DNA from: Patescibacteria group bacterium
GTDB lineage: Bacteria > Patescibacteriota > Minisyncoccia > Phycocordibacterales > UBA1006
NCBI GenBank assembly: GCA_028286885.1
Contig: JAQBQS010000002.1
Coordinates: forward strand, 1-34,545
DNA: 34,545 nucleotides
Direction: 5' to 3'
Shown: positions 18,187 through 26,816 of the stretch, piece by piece
How the letters are laid out: every line of letters begins with the position of its first letter
Numbering within the stretch: the stretch's first letter is position 1
Program-made: the position numbers and the translations under genes
Notes under the pieces: generated by a model
Database searches by the model: none
The model's input: only the letters and a program-made list of their open reading frames with translations
Told to the model about the DNA's origin: nothing

Positions 18187-18215
18187 TTGATATTTCAGGG
18201 AAAATCTGATAAGAT
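18187..18215 (+). promoter_or_regulatory. tRNA-Ile promoter
   Basis: TTGATA - 17 nt - TAAGAT, about 12 nt upstream of mature tRNA 5' end. Confidence 0.65.
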
Positions 18216-18226
18216 TTTCCCCACAT

Positions 18227-18302
18227 GCGCGTGTAGCTCAGTTGGTAGAGCATTCGACTGATACTCGAAAGGTCCTTGGTTCGACCCCAAGCACGCGCAC
18301 CA
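18227..18302 (+). tRNA. tRNA-Ile (GAT)
   Basis: Full cloverleaf: acceptor GCGCGTG/CACGCGC, D arm GCTC/GAGC, anticodon stem TTCGA/TCGAA with loop CTGATAC, T arm CTTGG-TTCGACC-CCAAG, encoded CCA. Confidence 0.96.
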
Positions 18303-18306
18303 CTTC

Positions 18307-18342
18307 GCAAAAATCCCATCGTTTAAACGATGGGATTTTTGC
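18307..18342. terminator. perfectly palindromic bidirectional terminator after tRNA
   Basis: GCAAAAATCCCATCGTTTAAACGATGGGATTTTTGC. Confidence 0.85.
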
Positions 18343-18379
18343 TTCGCGGCGCAAAGCACTTATGTTATAGTAATCTCAT

Positions 18380-19126
18380 ATGAACAACACATCATTTTCG
18401 TTCGGCGGCATGATTTCGTCCGGATGGGCAACCTTTAAAAAGCACTGGAAGTTTATTATCTTGGCATCAATTGCAACGGCTATCATTCAGATTGCGCTCC
18501 AAGTCCTGCAGCGAGGATCGGAACGGGGCGGATCAATCCTGGTGCTGGTTATGGCGATCATTGTCACCCTCATCGGCATCGTCATCGCGCTCGGATGGGC
18601 GCGCGTAATCCTGTCGCTTAACCGTCATGACAAGGCTGATTTCGAAACATTCAAAACATCTGCACCGACATGGCTTCGATTGATAAAAACGGCTATCTGG
18701 TACGTGCTTTATTTCTTGATGTATGCCGTCATCTGCGTACTGCCATTCGCAATCATCACACTGATCGGCGTCCTCACGGCAGTTGATGCTGTCACGATCG
18801 TGGGCGTCATCCTGGCGAGCGCGGCGTTCGTACTCCTCGCATGCTACTTCGGACTCAAGTACCAGTTTATTTATTTCACCGTTCTTGATTATCCGAACCT
18901 GCGATCAAAGGCAATCTTCAAGAAGGCAGGCGAGATTACGAAGGGTAGCCTGCTGAATCTTCTCGGATTCGGAGTCGTCACAGGACTTCTTAACATCCTC
19001 GGACTCGTGTGCCTTGTCGTCGGGCTTGCCGTAACGATTCCTGTTACGAAACTCGCGCAGGCGAAGGTGTATGACTTTTTGAAAGAGAAGCATGAACACG
19101 GAACTCATCACGCGAAAGCAGAATAA
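18380..19126 (+). CDS. multi-pass membrane protein, unknown
   Basis: 248 aa with several hydrophobic helices; glycerophosphodiesterase-membrane-domain/DUF975-like pattern. Confidence 0.85.
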   Translation: MNNTSFSFGGMISSGWATFKKHWKFIILASIATAIIQIALQVLQRGSERGGSILVLVMAIIVTLIGIVIALGWARVILSLNRHDKADFETFKTSAPTWLRLIKTAIWYVLYFLMYAVICVLPFAIITLIGVLTAVDAVTIVGVILASAAFVLLACYFGLKYQFIYFTVLDYPNLRSKAIFKKAGEITKGSLLNLLGFGVVTGLLNILGLVCLVVGLAVTIPVTKLAQAKVYDFLKEKHEHGTHHAKAE

Positions 19127-19134
19127 TTCCAAAT

Positions 19135-19165
19135 AAAAAACCGCTTCCGAAAGGAGGCGATTTTT
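19135..19165. terminator. intrinsic terminator
   Basis: CGCTTCC-GAAA-GGAGGCG followed by ATTTTT. Confidence 0.65.
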
Positions 19166-19170
19166 AGAAA

Positions 19171-19551
19171 TCAAAAATTGTAGCCGATTTTTACATAATT
19201 ACATATATGCTTTAAATCCTTATCAATACTATCAAGAACTTCTTTTATATCTTGCTTGATTTCTTTTTCTGATTTGTCCGCGAGAAAAATATCTCCATGG
19301 TCTTTTGACCGGTTTGCCTCCAGAAAATCGACACGAATGAACATCGTATTTTTTGTCCTGATCGGCTCCAAAGGAGCAGACTTATCGCGCTGGAAAGTTA
19401 CAACTCGCGACAAGGTAGGGACAAAGCAAATGAAAATGTGTCCTGCTAAAGAAAGTTTTTTGTCAGCCAGAAGTTTTTGAATTCTAAAAGAAATATCATC
19501 CTGTACCGCTTTTCCAAAAGGATCGCAAGAAAATACTGTTACTTGTATCAT
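19171..19551 (-). CDS. hypothetical protein
   Basis: 126 aa; AT-rich promoter-like region upstream (TTGACA). Confidence 0.6.
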   Translation of the reverse strand: MIQVTVFSCDPFGKAVQDDISFRIQKLLADKKLSLAGHIFICFVPTLSRVVTFQRDKSAPLEPIRTKNTMFIRVDFLEANRSKDHGDIFLADKSEKEIKQDIKEVLDSIDKDLKHICNYVKIGYNF

Positions 19552-19655
19552 ATATATATTTGTTTTTAAGTTTGATACTATTTATCATATTTAAAGTAAA
19601 ATGTCAATTGCCTCCTTGAAAAAGTTGCAATTCCTGCTATAATCCCATCCTGTTT

Positions 19656-20609
19656 ATGCAAATTTCATTCGAATCAAAACCTCAAATCCGCGACTGGGAC
19701 TTCGTCGTTCTCTTGTTTTACAAGTATGTGAAAATCGAGAATCCGACTGAATTCTTGGAGAATCATCGCGCGCTCTGCGAATCCCTGAACATCAAGGGAC
19801 GTTTTATCATTGCGCACGAAGGCATCAATGGCACCTGCGAAGGAACGCCGGAAGACGTAAATGAATACGTTAAAACCGTTACGAAGGATCCAAATTTTGC
19901 TGACATGCATATCAAGTATTCACAGGGAACCGGAACCTCGTTTCCGAAATTGAAAATGAAAGTCAGACCTGAAATTGTCTCTCTCGGACTTGGACAAGAT
20001 GACATCGATCCTAACCAGATTACAGGAACGCACCTCAAACCCTCTGAGCTGCATTCTTGGTTTGAAAACAAAGAGGAATTCGAGATTATCGACATGCGCA
20101 ATGATTACGAACATGCGGTCGGTCATTTTCCGAATTCTGTTTTGCCAAAGCTGAAGAATTTTAGAGATTTGCCAAAGGAAATTAAAAATCTGGAACATTT
20201 GAAAGACAAAAAAATCCTGACGGTATGTACTGGAGGCGTCCGATGCGAGAAGGCGAGCGGCTACTTGAAATCGCAAGGATTTAAGGATGTCTATCAGCTG
20301 GACGGCGGAATGGTTTCCTATATGGAACAGTTTCCGGGACAGAACTTTAATGGCGCCATGTATTCGTTCGACGGACGAAATGTCATCGACTACGATGGCA
20401 AGAGTCACGAGATTGTCGGCACCTGCCGCAATTGCGGACAAAAGACGGAGAATTTCACCGATTGCAAAAACAATTCCTGCCACGGACAATTTTTGGAATG
20501 CAAGGACTGTTTAATCAAATATGGGAAAATCTACTGCAAAGATCGCTGTGACGCGCATCTGAATCCTTTTTCCAGACTTTTCAAACGCATTATTCGTTTT
20601 CTTGCATAA
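19656..20609 (+). CDS. trhO: rhodanese-related tRNA uridine hydroxylase (YceA/TrhO-like)
   Basis: VVLLFYKYVKIENP...IAHEGINGTCEGT...IDMRNDYEHAVGHF...VCTGGVRCEKASGYL; C-terminal Cys-rich region. Confidence 0.93.
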   Translation: MQISFESKPQIRDWDFVVLLFYKYVKIENPTEFLENHRALCESLNIKGRFIIAHEGINGTCEGTPEDVNEYVKTVTKDPNFADMHIKYSQGTGTSFPKLKMKVRPEIVSLGLGQDDIDPNQITGTHLKPSELHSWFENKEEFEIIDMRNDYEHAVGHFPNSVLPKLKNFRDLPKEIKNLEHLKDKKILTVCTGGVRCEKASGYLKSQGFKDVYQLDGGMVSYMEQFPGQNFNGAMYSFDGRNVIDYDGKSHEIVGTCRNCGQKTENFTDCKNNSCHGQFLECKDCLIKYGKIYCKDRCDAHLNPFSRLFKRIIRFLA

Positions 20610-20684
20610 AAATCTTAAGATGGTATAATACTAACCGAATAGTATAATTGTTTTTTCATACATCAAATATAAAGGAGATCAGCA

Positions 20685-21401
20685 ATGGTTCATGAAGAAC
20701 TCACCAAGGAGGATTTCTTGGTTATCAAACAAACGCTCGAGGAATGGGGTTTCGAATCTTATTCCAAATACCACTTTCAAAAAACATTTCGGCGGCTTGG
20801 AATTATTCCCCCTCGCATGCTAGTCGGACGCGAAGAAGGATTTATCTTTCGAGGCGAACGCTATAATGCGATGGTCTGGGTAAGCTGGGTCGAGAGTCTC
20901 GGCCGATTTCGCACCAAAGAAGACGGAGGCGATTGCGGCTGGGTGCTCATCCGAGAAGGCGATCGGAAAAAATATTTTTCCAAGCCGATTTACCGCGTAC
21001 CCAGCAGTTTTGTCGAAGAAATTCTAAGCAAAGCATGGATTGCGCGCTATCGGGTGCTTTTTCCGCCGCATTGCAAATGCTGCGATGCCGTTATGGACAT
21101 CCATGAAAAGTACAAGAATGGGGAACCGACAGGGCAAATGATGTGGGCCTGCTTCAAGGAAGAATTCCATCCCGACCAAAGGCCTCGCTTCACGGGCTGG
21201 GATAAAATCGGTCCCGAGGGAACGCTGCCAAAAAAGGCGCAAGCCTACGTTGACGAGCGAAGGAAGCGCGTTGCCAATTACAAAAAGCGGAACGAGAAAT
21301 TGGGCATTACTCCCGTACCTCGTCGCAAGACACGGAAAAAGTGGAAGGTTACAAAACCCCAGAATCTTATTCCTCAATTATTTACAAGACCTCAGAAATG
21401 A
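20685..21401 (+). CDS. hypothetical protein with Cys cluster
   Basis: 238 aa; CKCCDAVM...WACFKEEFH; strong Shine-Dalgarno AAAGGAG upstream; terminator downstream. Confidence 0.8.
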   Translation: MVHEELTKEDFLVIKQTLEEWGFESYSKYHFQKTFRRLGIIPPRMLVGREEGFIFRGERYNAMVWVSWVESLGRFRTKEDGGDCGWVLIREGDRKKYFSKPIYRVPSSFVEEILSKAWIARYRVLFPPHCKCCDAVMDIHEKYKNGEPTGQMMWACFKEEFHPDQRPRFTGWDKIGPEGTLPKKAQAYVDERRKRVANYKKRNEKLGITPVPRRKTRKKWKVTKPQNLIPQLFTRPQK

Positions 21402-21412
21402 GGTCTTTTTTA
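21386..21412 (+). terminator. intrinsic terminator
   Basis: AAGACCTCA-GAAA-TGAGGTCTTTTTT. Confidence 0.8.
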
Positions 21413-21513
21413 TTTCTCAAAATATCTGTGCATAATTGCTTGCCTAGGATAATGAGGGGAGTATACTAAAAGTGCAGTCGAGGTTTAACAGCAAGTAATT
21501 TATTTTTTAACTT

Positions 21514-21666
21514 ATGCTTATAGCAATTGGCGTTATCCTTCTTATTCTCTGGCTCCTTGGAATTATCGGAGTCTATACTATCGGGTGGTATATCCATATC
21601 CTTCTTGTTGTCGCAATTATCGTATTCTTGATCCGCATCATCCAGGGACGAAATCCCGTAGCGTAA
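21514..21666 (+). CDS. lmo0937-family small membrane protein (50 aa)
   Basis: MLIAIGVILLILWLLGIIGVYTIGWYIHILLVVAIIVFLIRIIQGRNPVA; not in the supplied ORF list. Confidence 0.9.
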   Translation: MLIAIGVILLILWLLGIIGVYTIGWYIHILLVVAIIVFLIRIIQGRNPVA

Positions 21667-21711
21667 CTCTTGTTTAAATTTTTACAGATCGATTTATCAT
21701 AAGACCCCAAG

Positions 21712-21866
21712 CGCGCCGGAATCGGCGTTTTTTGGTACACCCCCACACCAATTGCAAATCCATGGAGTTGCAAGTGGTGTGGGGGTAAAAATTTTACAAA
21801 AAAATAGCTCATTCCTCTCTCTTAGAGAATGAGCTATTTGGGGGAGCTTCAATTGCAGAAGCTCCC
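21712..21866. repeat. cluster of strong hairpins/inverted repeats
   Basis: CGCCG-GAAT-CGGCG; CCCCCACACCAATTGCAA/TTGCAAGTGGTGTGGGGG; AATAGCTCATTC/GAATGAGCTATT; GGGAGCTTC/GAAGCTCCC. Confidence 0.8.
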
Positions 21867-22138
21867 TAGCTTCGGGGCACTTTCCATCGAAGATGGCGGT
21901 TTAGATACACCGAAGCAGAAGGAGAGATCTCTTTAAATCGTCCGTCAATCGTTGCCAATGCATAAGATCTTGAAAAGAAATATGCATGATTGGGAACAAT
22001 GACCGTCTTTGCGGGAATCGCATATTCTCGCAGAACGAAAATAAAATGATACTTATAAGGGGACGGGTGAAGTTCTGTTTTGACAACAGGAGCCTTCTGC
22101 CCGAACGCAAACGCGAAAAGGATCAGAAGGTGCTTCAT
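21866..22138 (-). CDS. putative secreted small protein
   Basis: 90 aa, MKHLLILFAFAFGQKAPVVKTELHPSPYKYHFIFVLREYAIPAKTVIVPNHAYFF; hydrophobic start and terminator hairpins immediately downstream. Confidence 0.5.
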   Translation of the reverse strand: MKHLLILFAFAFGQKAPVVKTELHPSPYKYHFIFVLREYAIPAKTVIVPNHAYFFSRSYALATIDGRFKEISPSASVYLNRHLRWKVPRS

Positions 22139-22216
22139 AGAACTGGGGGTTGGTTTGAAAAGATAGTATCAGATCCTCAGTTTTAAGTCAAGCGGCATTC
22201 TTGATATAATGAAATC

Positions 22217-22684
22217 ATGAACTACTGGCTCATGAAATCCGAAGCTGATTGCTACTCAATCGACGACTTGAAACGCGACAAGAAAACGTCGTGGACCGGC
22301 GTGCGCAATTACCAGGCACGCAATTTTATGCGCGACAACATGCAGCTAGATGACCTAATTTTGTTCTATCATTCTGGCGGAACAAAAACAGAACCGACGG
22401 GCGTTTACGGCGTTGCCAAGATTACATCAAAATCCAAGCCGGACGAAACGCAGTTCGACAAGAAGTCAGAGTATTTTGAACCGAGAGCAACAAAAGAAAA
22501 TGCTGTCTGGTTCTGTCCTGAAATTTCATTCGTTAAAAAATTCAAGAATCCAGTTACGTTATCAGATATCAAATTCGAGAATTCACTGTCAGGGATCATG
22601 GTCGCACAGAAGGGAAGCCGTCTGTCGGTACAGCCGGTGAGCGAGAAGCATTTTAGAATTATTGAAGAAATGAATCAAAAATAA
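22217..22684 (+). CDS. EVE domain-containing protein
   Basis: MNYWLMKSEADCYSIDDLKRDKKTSWTGVRNYQARNFMRDNMQLDDLILFYHS. Confidence 0.94.
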   Translation: MNYWLMKSEADCYSIDDLKRDKKTSWTGVRNYQARNFMRDNMQLDDLILFYHSGGTKTEPTGVYGVAKITSKSKPDETQFDKKSEYFEPRATKENAVWFCPEISFVKKFKNPVTLSDIKFENSLSGIMVAQKGSRLSVQPVSEKHFRIIEEMNQK

Positions 22685-22709
22685 AAAACCACTTAAGTGG
22701 TTTTTTATT
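22684..22709. terminator. intrinsic terminator
   Basis: AAAAAACCACTTAAGTGGTTTTTT. Confidence 0.8.
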
Positions 22710-22838
22710 AAGCGAGGCATTACTTTTCTTGCGTTATCTTTTTAATAGCAAATCATCCGTTTTTTCTGTATAGAAATTCTCATTAAAATCAAACCTCAAT
22801 AAGCCAGTAATTTTTGCTCAGTTCCTCATAACTTGTAT

Positions 22839-23117
22839 TTATACTGCACTAACCACACATACTAGACTTCCATCGGACTTATGACAGTTATTTTTCCAAT
22901 GTAGAACTCGAAGATTAACCAATTTTGTCATACCTCCTTTAGAAACAGGAATGATGTGGTCAACTTCCCATCCATAATTGCTATTTCTATTGCCGTAGTC
23001 CTCGAATTTTACCCAAGCACCACAAGCATCTTTCTTGAGATTAATCGGTTGACCGAGAACTGGTCGAAGTTTGCCCCATATTGTTAAGAGGTCATTTTTT
23101 GTAAAGCTTGAAGACAT
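22839..23117 (-). CDS. HNH endonuclease family protein
   Basis: WEVDHIIPVSKGGMTKLVNLRVLHWKNNCHKSD HNH motif. Confidence 0.85.
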   Translation of the reverse strand: MSSSFTKNDLLTIWGKLRPVLGQPINLKKDACGAWVKFEDYGNRNSNYGWEVDHIIPVSKGGMTKLVNLRVLHWKNNCHKSDGSLVCVVSAV

Positions 23118-23266
23118 AATTTATGTTTAAAACACCTGTTTAACGAGCTCGACTTACCCTGGGTGAATGCATATTGTACCATGAATTTGGCATAATATTA
23201 TTGGAAACTTTCTCATTTGCCGACACACCTTCCATTTTTGTCAAAAATAGTGTATGATTCTCGTTC

Positions 23267-24736
23267 ATGTCAAAAAACGAAACAATCGTCCGCTTCGACG
23301 ATGTCACATTCGAATACAATGCCAACAAGCCTATTTTGGAAGAGACATCTTTTTCCCTTCGCAAAGGAGCCAAGATCACGATCATGGGACAAAACGGCGC
23401 AGGAAAATCGACTATCTTCGGACTCATCACCGGATCGCTTGAACCGGTTGAAGGTGAGATCCACCTCGACAAGGGATCGACCATCGCCATCGCACGCCAA
23501 GTCATCCCTCGCCCGGAACTTGAACTGACCGTTCGGGAATTTTTTGAAAAATGCTTCAAAGCGAAAGTCTATGATATCGATCCCAAGATCGACGCCGTTT
23601 TGGACGTCGTAAATTTGCACGCGCCGCATGACCGGATCATTAAGACGTTTTCCGGCGGCCAGCAGGCGCGGCTTCTTCTCGCGTCAGCGTTGATCCAAAA
23701 TCCCGACATTTTGCTCTTGGACGAGCCGACGAACAATCTCGACCACGCGGGCATCGAGCATCTCACGGACTTCTTGAAAAATTACAAGAATACCGTTGTG
23801 GTCATTTCCCACGATGCTGAATTCTTGAATTCCTTCACGGAAGGCGTCTTGTATCTGGATATTTATACGCGAAAGGTTGAGCAGTATGTCGGAAACTACT
23901 CGAACGTACTTAAAGACATTACGGCCCGCGTAGAGCGCGAGAATATGAAGAACGCGCAGCTTGCCAAGCAGATCCAAGCGAAAAAAGAGAAGGCGAACAT
24001 GTTCGCCTACAAGGGAGGCCAGATGCGATTGGTCGCAAAGCGCATGCGCGAAATGGCCGAGGAACTCGAAGAAGACATCGTCGACGTTCGAAAGGAGGAC
24101 AAGACAATTCGCCAGTTTGAAATTCCTGCGCAAGAAAACACGGGCGGCGACATCGTAACCATTACGAGCCTGTCGATCATGGATCCGAAAACGCACAAGC
24201 CGAAAAATAAAAAAGTTGAGCTCAAATTGCGCAAGAACCAGCATTTGCTCTTGAAAGGTCCGAACGGAATCGGGAAATCAACTCTTCTTGAACGGCTTGC
24301 GTCAAATCAATCCGAAGGAGCCATCATCGCAGAAGACATTCGCATCGGTTACTACCGGCAGGATTTCTCGACGCTTGATTTCAACGAAACGCCGCGAGAG
24401 GCGCTCTCGAAAATCGTTATCGCTGTCGAAGGCAAATTGGACGAAGAGAAGATGCGGGCAGTCGCAGGAAGCTTTCTCATTTCCGGCGAGATCATCAATA
24501 CGAAAATCGGCGCGTTATCCGAAGGGCAAAAAGGCCTGGTCGCATTCGCAAGCTTGGTACTGCTCAAACCGGGACTTATGATTTTGGACGAGCCGACCAA
24601 CCACATCAATTTCCGTCATATTCCCGTCATTGCGGAAGCGCTGAACCGCTATAAAGGCGCCATGATCATTGTCTCGCACGTACCGGAGTTCGTCGCAAAA
24701 ATCCGCATCGACGAAACGCTCGACCTTGGAACATAA
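23267..24736 (+). CDS. ABC-F family ATP-binding protein
   Basis: Two ATPase domains: GQNGAGKST...SGGQQARLLLASAL...LLLDEPTNNLD and GPNGIGKSTLL...LSEGQKGLVAFASLVLLKPGLMILDEPTNHI. Confidence 0.95.
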   Translation: MSKNETIVRFDDVTFEYNANKPILEETSFSLRKGAKITIMGQNGAGKSTIFGLITGSLEPVEGEIHLDKGSTIAIARQVIPRPELELTVREFFEKCFKAKVYDIDPKIDAVLDVVNLHAPHDRIIKTFSGGQQARLLLASALIQNPDILLLDEPTNNLDHAGIEHLTDFLKNYKNTVVVISHDAEFLNSFTEGVLYLDIYTRKVEQYVGNYSNVLKDITARVERENMKNAQLAKQIQAKKEKANMFAYKGGQMRLVAKRMREMAEELEEDIVDVRKEDKTIRQFEIPAQENTGGDIVTITSLSIMDPKTHKPKNKKVELKLRKNQHLLLKGPNGIGKSTLLERLASNQSEGAIIAEDIRIGYYRQDFSTLDFNETPREALSKIVIAVEGKLDEEKMRAVAGSFLISGEIINTKIGALSEGQKGLVAFASLVLLKPGLMILDEPTNHINFRHIPVIAEALNRYKGAMIIVSHVPEFVAKIRIDETLDLGT

Positions 24737-24737
24737 T

Positions 24738-25970
24738 ATGAATTATGACGTTATCGTAATTGGAGGGGGAGCGTCAGGTATGTTTGCTGCAACCATTGCG
24801 TCCGCGCGCGGAAAGCGCGTTTTGATCTTGGAAAAAAATAAAAAGCTTGGCGAGAAGCTGAAAATTTCAGGAGGAGGGAGGTGTAATATTACGAATGCAG
24901 AACCTGACCTTCGAAAATACCTTGCAAGATACGAACCTAACGACAAGTTTTTATTTTCAGCTTTTTCCGAGTTTTCAAACCTCGACACGTTTGAATATTT
25001 CAAAGAACTAAATCTTCCTTTGGAAATTGAGGCAAATGGCCGTGCGTTTCCATATACTCGAAAAGCAATCGACGTATTTAATGTATTAGAAAAAGAGTTA
25101 ATTAAAAACGATGTTGAAATAGTAACAAATTCTCCTGTTACAAAATTCAATCACTCCAAAGGAGTTATCAATTCCGTTATTTCACATGGGGAAGAGTATT
25201 TTGCAAACTCTTTTATTCTAGCAACGGGCGGACTGTCGCATCCGGAAACGGGTTCAACCGGTGACGGATTTGTCTGGCTTGCCGAACTTGGCCATACGAT
25301 TTCCGATCCAACACCCTCCATCGTACCGCTTGCTGTTGCTGATTCTTGGATCAAGTCGCTTTCGGGAACGAGTTTTGAGAATGCCAAGATTATTTTCTTT
25401 GTCGACGGCGCGAAATCATTTGTAAAAAAAGGAAAGATCCTCTGTACGCATTTTGGGCTTTCAGGTCCGACAATTTTGAATTCAGCAAAGCAGGTCGGCG
25501 AATTGCTGCATGAGGGAGAAGTAACGGCAACGATCGATATCTTTCCCGAACTTGACCATGGCACGCTTGAGAAAAAGATCATTTCTATTTTTGACGAAAA
25601 TAAAAACAAGATGCTCAAGAATATCTTCAGTGAGATTGTTCCGCCGGGAACTGCATCTGCTATCTCTTCATTGCTTTCTGAAATCGACTTCGAAACGAAA
25701 GTCCACAGCGTTTCAAAGGAGGACCGCAAGAAAATGGTGAAGATGCTGAAGGAGCTTCCCGTAACGATTACGGGACTCATGGGATTCGACCGCGCAGTCG
25801 TCGCTGATGGAGGCGTACCGCTTGAGGAAATAGACACAAAAACGTTCCGTTCCAAGAAAGTTTCGAACCTGTTCGTCACAGGCGACTTGCTGCACATCAA
25901 CCGCCCATCGGGAGGATTTTCTCTTCAATTGTGCTGGACGACAGGCTTTATTGCAGGCAAGAACGCCTAG
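24738..25970 (+). CDS. HI0933/BaiN-like NAD(P)/FAD-dependent oxidoreductase
   Basis: MNYDVIVIGGGASGMFAATIASARGKRVLILEKNKKLGEKLKISGGGRCNITNAE; start set to 24738. Confidence 0.94.
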   Translation: MNYDVIVIGGGASGMFAATIASARGKRVLILEKNKKLGEKLKISGGGRCNITNAEPDLRKYLARYEPNDKFLFSAFSEFSNLDTFEYFKELNLPLEIEANGRAFPYTRKAIDVFNVLEKELIKNDVEIVTNSPVTKFNHSKGVINSVISHGEEYFANSFILATGGLSHPETGSTGDGFVWLAELGHTISDPTPSIVPLAVADSWIKSLSGTSFENAKIIFFVDGAKSFVKKGKILCTHFGLSGPTILNSAKQVGELLHEGEVTATIDIFPELDHGTLEKKIISIFDENKNKMLKNIFSEIVPPGTASAISSLLSEIDFETKVHSVSKEDRKKMVKMLKELPVTITGLMGFDRAVVADGGVPLEEIDTKTFRSKKVSNLFVTGDLLHINRPSGGFSLQLCWTTGFIAGKNA

Positions 25971-25990
25971 CAATTTGGTATAATAAAAAC

Positions 25991-26779
25991 ATGAAGGCAC
26001 CGCGAACTATTCTCAACAGCGAATTTTTCAGCCGCAAAACGCATCTTGTCGCCAAGGATCTGCTTGGAAAATTTCTGGTACGGAAAACAGGCAAAGGAGA
26101 AATTATCTCGATGATCACCGAAGTCGAAATCTACGACGGCTTTCTCGACAAGGCAAGCCATGCGCACAAGGGAATTACTCCGCGAACAAAAATAATGTAT
26201 GGAGAACCGGGGAATTGGTATGTGTATTTTACGTACGGCATGCATTGGATGCTGAACGTCGTCACGCGCGAACGCGGCTATCCGGCGGCAATTCTGATTC
26301 GCGGAACCGAGAATGTAAAAGGTCCGGGCAGGCTCACGAAATATTTTCACATCAACGGCGCATTAAATGGTTTACCTGCCGATAAAAAATCCGGCCTTTG
26401 GATCGAAGATCGTGGCATCAGGATCAAGTCAAAAGATATCGAGAAAACGCCGCGCATCGGAATTGCATATGCACAGGATTGGATTGAGAAGCCCCTGCGT
26501 TTTTCGTTGTTAAAAAGCGCTGAGACGAGTATACTTGGAAATAATATGAAATCATCGAAGACGAAAAAACCAAGGCACCGCGACGCGCCCGGCAGAGTCG
26601 AGCGCGCAAAACAAGGCAAGGTGTGGGAAGAATACAAAGCCAAGGTCATGGGCAAGGGGCCTTTTTCACCTGACAAATTGGAACGCGCTATCACGAACTT
26701 CAAACAAGGCGGCCCCAAGATCGAGAATACCCGCGCGTTCAAGCCAAGCGGCAAGAAGCCGATCAGCCGTCCGAAATAA
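25991..26779 (+). CDS. AAG/MPG-type DNA-3-methyladenine glycosylase fused in frame to a short basic domain (possible frameshift fusion)
   Basis: LNSEFFSRKTHLVAKDLLGKFLVRK...EVEIYDGFLDKASHAHKGITPRTKIMYGEPGNWYVYFTYGMHWMLNVVT...GPGRLTK; start set to 25991. Confidence 0.9.
   Translation: MKAPRTILNSEFFSRKTHLVAKDLLGKFLVRKTGKGEIISMITEVEIYDGFLDKASHAHKGITPRTKIMYGEPGNWYVYFTYGMHWMLNVVTRERGYPAAILIRGTENVKGPGRLTKYFHINGALNGLPADKKSGLWIEDRGIRIKSKDIEKTPRIGIAYAQDWIEKPLRFSLLKSAETSILGNNMKSSKTKKPRHRDAPGRVERAKQGKVWEEYKAKVMGKGPFSPDKLERAITNFKQGGPKIENTRAFKPSGKKPISRPK
26507..26535 (+). promoter_or_regulatory. promoter inside the AAG ORF, for the ORF starting at 26546
   Basis: TTGTTA (26507-26512), 17 nt, TATACT (26530-26535). 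Confidence 0.55.
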
Positions 26780-26787
26780 TTTCAAAT

Positions 26788-26816
26788 AAAAAACCGTCCT
26801 GTTACCAGGGCGGTTT
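26788..26816. terminator. shared convergent terminator
   Basis: ACCGTCCTG-TTAC-CAGGGCGGT. Confidence 0.65.

Noticed and set aside
19920-20489. 189-aa minus ORF
   Set aside because: Antisense to the rhodanese gene.
23684-24244. 186-aa minus ORF
   Set aside because: Antisense to the ABC-F gene.
25151-25900. 249-aa minus ORF
   Set aside because: Antisense to the BaiN-like flavoprotein; Ser-rich artefact of codon bias.
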